25,676 nt of DNA from a virus: positions 1-25,676 of the IMG/VR virus record IMGVR_UViG_3300006735_000215, one strand, 5' to 3'. Positions 22,944 through 25,676 of the stretch are shown one piece after another (the first letter of the stretch is position 1; each line of letters begins with the position of its first letter). The translations under genes and the position numbers were made by a program. The notes under the pieces were generated by a model. That model was not told the origin of the DNA. It was given only the letters and a program-made list of their open reading frames with translations, and searched no databases.

Positions 22944-23086
22944 TATGCTTTCCTTTTCTTTTTTTTAGGAAACCCTGCTTTCATATTTGCATATGCTTTA
23001 GGGGTAATAGTTGATTTTTTTTTTGAACTAGATATTCCTAATTTTTTTCTTCTATTAATATTTGCATACAATCCAGGTTTTGCCAT
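22943..23086 (-). CDS. Tiny lysine-rich protein (47 aa)
   Basis: This ORF has ATG at 23086 and TAA at 22943-22945. The protein starts MAKPGLYANINRRKKLG and repeats the idea later (TPKAYANMKAGF), ending in a basic run (PKKKKRKA). The opening K-x-G-L-Y-A-N-I resembles tiny proteins common between terminase and portal in marine phages. It is one of four such genes in a row, each linked by overlapping or near-overlapping stop and start codons; here the stop overlaps the start of the Pro-rich gene. Function unknown. Confidence 0.65.
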   Translation of the reverse strand: MAKPGLYANINRRKKLGISSSKKKSTITPKAYANMKAGFPKKKKRKA

Positions 23087-23087
23087 A

Positions 23088-23201
23088 TTATGCTCTCTTT
23101 CTTTTTTTTAATTTTTTAAAATCTGCACCAGTAATTTTATTACGAGGAGATGCAGTTCTTGCAATTTTCATTTGTTTTGCAGATAACTTTTTTCCAGGCA
23201 T
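23088..23201 (-). CDS. Tiny lysine-rich protein (37 aa)
   Basis: This ORF has ATG at 23201 and TAA at 23088-23090. The sequence MPGKKLSAKQMKIARTAS, then PRNKITGADFKKLKK, ending RKRA, is organised like a small folded helix-turn-helix hairpin with a basic tail rather than random low complexity. The ATG overlaps the stop of the preceding gene (TAATG), and the next ATG follows its stop after one base. Similar short proteins occur at this place in other marine phages (from memory). Function unknown. Confidence 0.65.
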   Translation of the reverse strand: MPGKKLSAKQMKIARTASPRNKITGADFKKLKKRKRA

Positions 23202-23308
23202 TATTTCTTTCCTTTCAACATTTTTTCTAATGTTGCAGCTTGTGCTGCATGAGATTTAGATGCTTTTTTTAATCCAGATATTACTTTTCGTACTGTTGTT
23301 TTGTTCAT
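23201..23308 (-). CDS. Tiny lysine-rich protein (35 aa)
   Basis: This ORF has ATG at 23308 and TAA at 23201-23203. The protein begins MNKTTVRKVISGLKKASK, continues with HAAQAATLEKML and ends KGKK. It reads as one amphipathic helix with regularly placed lysines, a possible DNA- or membrane-binding peptide. Its ATG overlaps the TGA of the gene upstream (ATGA) and its stop overlaps the ATG downstream, so it should be translated only as part of the chain. Confidence 0.65.
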   Translation of the reverse strand: MNKTTVRKVISGLKKASKSHAAQAATLEKMLKGKK

Positions 23309-23394
23309 TTCTTTTTCTTCATTGGTTTTTTCATTTTCATTTTTTTAGCAGGTCTACCTACTTTTGATCCGTATGTTCCTTTACCCATTGGCAT
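23305..23394 (-). CDS. Tiny lysine-rich protein (29 aa)
   Basis: This ORF has ATG at 23394 and TGA at 23305-23307. It begins MPMGKGTYGSKVGRPAKK; its second half is almost only Lys, Met and Pro. The start has AGGAGA six bases upstream, making this the entry point for ribosomes into the chain of tiny genes, and it follows the terminase stop by 13 bases. K-G-T-Y-G-S-K-x-G-R-P is a recurrent motif in tiny proteins of marine phages. Function unknown. Confidence 0.65.
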   Translation of the reverse strand: MPMGKGTYGSKVGRPAKKMKMKKPMKKKK

Positions 23395-23407
23395 AATTAC
23401 TCTCCTT

Positions 23408-24820
23408 TTAAAATAAGTTAAATTCAGAGTCAGATTCTATTTGCATAGGTTCAGTATTTCGCACCCTTGCTTTTCGTAATGACATAACTGCATAACGCAA
23501 TGCAGAAATTACATCATCATTCATAGGAACTATTTTACCTTCTTTTCTATGATACATTCTTAACTCCTCCATGAGCTTACCTTGATTTTCAAAAATTTTC
23601 AATCTTTTTGTTTGAAATCGTGTAAGCATCTCCATTACCCCTGCTTCTACACTATTACCCCCACTTCCTTCTTTCATTCCTGTTTGGGGTGGATTAGTAA
23701 AATGTTCTCGTAATAAATTAACTCCTTCTTCTCTATATTGCACAGCTAGACTTTTACCACTTCCTTTATCTGCTTGTCTGCCATCCATAGGATATACAAC
23801 TGGAATCCAAAATCCTCTGGACTTTATTGCTGATGCATGAACAGGTACAGTTTCTTGTCGCATAGCATAACTATCATACACATATACAATATCACTATCT
23901 CTATCCCATGCCACCCATACACACGCAGTTGGATGATCCCACCCAAAATCTATAGCACATATGCGTGGAAAATAATCTGGTATTTCAAAATGCTCACATA
24001 CAATATCATCTTCTGCAATCGGAAAAACAAGACCAGACCCCAATTGTGGTATTCCCATCTCTCTCATTTTTCTTTCATGGGGTGGTAATGCTGAAAGTAT
24101 TTGATTCCGAATATCTTTTGTCATATGAGGTGCATCATCCCATGTTGCTTGTATTAACTCTTGACCTGTTTTTAAATTATTAACAAACTGTGCTACTGTT
24201 TCTGTCATGCCTTGCTCTGGAGTAAAAGTCATATAAACAATTCCTCCTTTATCAGCAGTACGAGTTAATGCTTGAGAGTAAATACTTTGTGGGGGTTCTT
24301 CATCTAACCAAATAACATCTAAGGATTCACCCATCCATTTTTCTTTACCCATTTCATATGCCTTAAAACCAATACGAGAATATCCACCACTTGTATGTTT
24401 TATGACTACCGAGTTAAACGCATTAGGCACTCCAGGTTTTCTTACAGTTTCTCCAATGAGTTTTAAAGGAATACTTCCCATACCTTTTGCACTCGGATCA
24501 TCTGGTTGTCCACATAATTCTTTTTGACATACATCTCGTGTGGTTTCATTTGATACTCCTCCCACCCAACATCTAACAGGTCTATAAAATTTTTTACCTG
24601 TCCACCATTCTGGATAGAGTCCTGTACAATGATATGCCATTTCCATTGCACCACTAAATGATTTACCCACCCTATTTCCTGCCATTAATAATCGTTGGGA
24701 TGCTAAACTTCCATGAAATTTTTTTTGATACTCATAAGGATTGTAACTATTCATTAAATTTGTTTTTTGACGAAACTCTAATTCTTTAGCAATCTCAACT
24801 GCTCGTGCTAAATTGCTCAT
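23408..24820 (-). CDS. Terminase large subunit
   Basis: This 470-residue packaging motor has both domains. The ATPase part carries a Walker A-type loop GNRVGKS (48-54), Walker B VIWLDEE (169-175) and the coupling motif TFTP (198-201). The nuclease part begins with AIDFGWDHPTA (Asp291 likely metal ligand) and ends with NDDVISALRYA near 440, where a further Asp belongs to the RNase H-like site. It cuts concatemers and pumps DNA through the portal. Its small-subunit partner lies on the other strand at 3239-3631. Its ATG overlaps the stop of the upstream gene (TAATG). Confidence 0.93.
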   Translation of the reverse strand: MSNLARAVEIAKELEFRQKTNLMNSYNPYEYQKKFHGSLASQRLLMAGNRVGKSFSGAMEMAYHCTGLYPEWWTGKKFYRPVRCWVGGVSNETTRDVCQKELCGQPDDPSAKGMGSIPLKLIGETVRKPGVPNAFNSVVIKHTSGGYSRIGFKAYEMGKEKWMGESLDVIWLDEEPPQSIYSQALTRTADKGGIVYMTFTPEQGMTETVAQFVNNLKTGQELIQATWDDAPHMTKDIRNQILSALPPHERKMREMGIPQLGSGLVFPIAEDDIVCEHFEIPDYFPRICAIDFGWDHPTACVWVAWDRDSDIVYVYDSYAMRQETVPVHASAIKSRGFWIPVVYPMDGRQADKGSGKSLAVQYREEGVNLLREHFTNPPQTGMKEGSGGNSVEAGVMEMLTRFQTKRLKIFENQGKLMEELRMYHRKEGKIVPMNDDVISALRYAVMSLRKARVRNTEPMQIESDSEFNLF

Positions 24821-25005
24821 TACTTTTTAGATATATGATTAAAGAGTTCATCTACTAAATCACTTTTATGAAATCGTCTATCTAATTCAAGACCATACTT
24901 CCGACCCAAAGTTTCTAATTCTTTTTTTGTCATAATTTGTAAATGCGTTCTTTTTAAAATTTTTTTTGGTTTTGGTTTAAATAAGTTTTTAATAAAATTT
25001 AACAT
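24820..25005 (-). CDS. Small basic protein upstream of terminase
   Basis: This 61-residue protein has an amphipathic basic start (MLNFIKNLFKPKPKKILK) followed by a helix-turn-helix-like part, MTKKELETLGRKYGLELDRR and KSDLVDELFNHI, which resembles SAP/Rho-N-type helical hairpins (K-x-E-L-x-x-x-G, then K-x-x-L-V-x-x-L). DNA binding is plausible. AAAGGAGA before the ATG gives a strong start, and the stop overlaps the terminase ATG, so it probably sets terminase translation. Confidence 0.65.
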   Translation of the reverse strand: MLNFIKNLFKPKPKKILKRTHLQIMTKKELETLGRKYGLELDRRFHKSDLVDELFNHISKK

Positions 25006-25019
25006 AGAATCTCCTTTGG

Positions 25020-25220
25020 TTAGTCGTAATATTTATGATAGATAGATTTTAAAAATCGTTTTGTAAATGCCTTAATAAAACTTTTTAAATAATATTTACC
25101 AATGCGTATTGGAATTAATAACGGAGTCATCAAGACATCAAACAAGAGCAATAATGCATCTACACTAAAATCAATTGCATTATCAGCATTAGAAAATCGT
25201 TGTTTTAACTTTTGAAACAT
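25020..25220 (-). CDS. Small membrane-associated protein, unknown
   Basis: This 66-residue protein has a polar start, then a hydrophobic segment (ALLLLFDVLMTPLLIPI, about 22-38) and a basic aromatic-rich end (KSFIKAFTKRFLKSIYHKYY). It is probably bound to the inner membrane with the basic end in the cytoplasm. No clear Shine-Dalgarno sequence precedes the ATG. It stands in a run of small genes before the terminase; no family is recognised. Confidence 0.55.
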   Translation of the reverse strand: MFQKLKQRFSNADNAIDFSVDALLLLFDVLMTPLLIPIRIGKYYLKSFIKAFTKRFLKSIYHKYYD

Positions 25221-25228
25221 TTTTATAA

Positions 25229-25342
25229 CTAAAAATTAAAACCATAGAAATGTATATGCTGCAACATATCAAATGTTATCTCACCTAAATGTAAAATAAT
25301 TTCAAATATTATTAATACTAAAATCCATTTATTAATTGTCAT
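25229..25342 (-). CDS. Tiny membrane protein (37 aa), putative
   Basis: An ATG at 25342, inside the end of the resolvase-like gene (11-base overlap), opens a frame of 37 residues ending at 25229. It starts MTINKWILVLIIFEIILHLG, a clear hydrophobic helix with one internal glutamate, and ends with an aromatic tail (HIHFYGFNF). It fills the otherwise empty 111-base gap between two genes, and short single-span proteins of this kind are frequent in phages. There is only a weak AGAAG element upstream. Confidence 0.5.
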   Translation of the reverse strand: MTINKWILVLIIFEIILHLGEITFDMLQHIHFYGFNF

Positions 25343-25640
25343 TATCTTCTTTCACTTTAAAAAAATCATCACTATGAACCATGACCCAAAAACCTGGTCT
25401 ACCTTTTTCGCATAATGCAATCACAGGTGTTTTCTTTTCCTTCTTAGCCATCTCATTAGTTTCATCCCACAAAGTAATTGCTGTATGCTTCTTACGCAAC
25501 TTGCACTCTACAAACAAAGTATCATGGATAACATCAGCTCGGGTGATCTTGCCATTGCCACCACTCAAAGGTGTCCTCTGACCACCAAAATACTTAGCTA
25601 CCTGTCTTTCCCTCTGTTTCCATGCCTTATCCATAACCAT
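25332..25640 (-). CDS. Holliday-junction-resolvase-like PD-(D/E)XK nuclease
   Basis: This 102-residue protein has the compact Hjc-like order: an N-terminal helix with Glu11 (KQRERQVAKYFGG), a Ser/Gly loop (PLSGGNGKITRAD), Asp36, the strand LFVECKL with Glu45 and Lys47 forming E-x-K, and a C-terminal strand pair. It probably cuts branched DNA before packaging or during recombination, and its place at the head of the packaging genes fits debranching. Two in-frame ATGs (25640 and 25634) are possible; the second lies at better distance from AGGG. Confidence 0.75.
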   Translation of the reverse strand: MVMDKAWKQRERQVAKYFGGQRTPLSGGNGKITRADVIHDTLFVECKLRKKHTAITLWDETNEMAKKEKKTPVIALCEKGRPGFWVMVHSDDFFKVKEDNDN

Positions 25641-25676
25641 ACCCTAGCATACACTTAACCTAACTACAAGCTATTA
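25641..25676. other. Upstream edge of the late operon
   Basis: These 36 bases lie upstream of the first minus-strand gene seen. The minus strand contains GTTAGGTTAAG, loosely similar to the AACTT-type units of the control region (inverse orientation), but no convincing promoter is complete within the window. Confidence 0.3.

Noticed and set aside
1-25676. Integrase, attachment site, DNA or RNA polymerase gene
   Set aside because: None is recognisable on either strand; because the window is not the whole genome this says nothing firm about lifestyle.

Overview
The window is a contiguous, tightly packed piece of a tailed-phage genome with a short-tailed (T7-like podovirus) virion. It is very AT-rich (roughly one third G+C by eye). 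Its small-protein repertoire resembles marine phages of SAR11-type alphaproteobacteria (pelagiphages). The phage assignment is strong because portal, scaffold, capsid, tail tubes A and B, ejection proteins, fibre and terminase are all recognisable. The host assignment is inference from base composition and protein style. No bacterial gene, tRNA, rRNA, CRISPR array, transposon, integrase, DNA polymerase or RNA polymerase was seen, but the window does not cover the whole genome: an ORF runs off the left edge.

Positions 1-560 look like a control region. A small Cro/YdaS-like helix-turn-helix gene (263-460, minus) lies between a leftward ORF that leaves the window (start at 62) and the rightward operon (from 561). 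Three promoter-like sequences with perfect TTGACA boxes are present, each with AACTTAA-type repeats at or just after the -10 box. Between the regulator gene and the leftward ORF lie an 18-bp direct repeat, helically phased GCTAT repeats and an inverted repeat, which may be operators or a replication origin.

Positions 561-4456 (plus strand) form a compact operon. It holds an ssDNA-binding-type protein with an acidic tail ending in PF, two small exported or membrane proteins, a Cas4/RecB-like nuclease with four C-terminal cysteines, a TTG-start zinc-ribbon protein, a TTG-start MazG-like protein, a small RHH-like protein, a tiny membrane protein, the terminase small subunit, a GTA-type holin and a T4-type lysozyme. 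Recombination, packaging recognition and lysis are therefore all on the strand opposite the virion genes.

Positions 4448-25640 (minus strand) form the long late operon, read from right to left. In that order it holds a Holliday-junction-resolvase-like nuclease, three small proteins, terminase large subunit, four tiny lysine-rich proteins, a proline-rich protein, a GNAT acetyltransferase, another small protein, portal, two small proteins, scaffold, major capsid protein, a putative head decoration protein, a hairpin terminator, tail tubes A and B, three internal/ejection proteins, tail fibre, fibre chaperone-like protein and three small proteins that include an XhlA-like membrane protein. Most junctions are stop/start overlaps (TAATG, ATGA), so translational coupling is widespread. 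The two operons converge and overlap by nine bases at 4448-4456.

The points most worth a second look are the mirrored control region with apparently leaderless leftward genes, the array of tiny lysine-rich proteins beside an acetyltransferase flanked by two proteins with the same C-terminal TS-x-TILG tag, and the three-module fibre.
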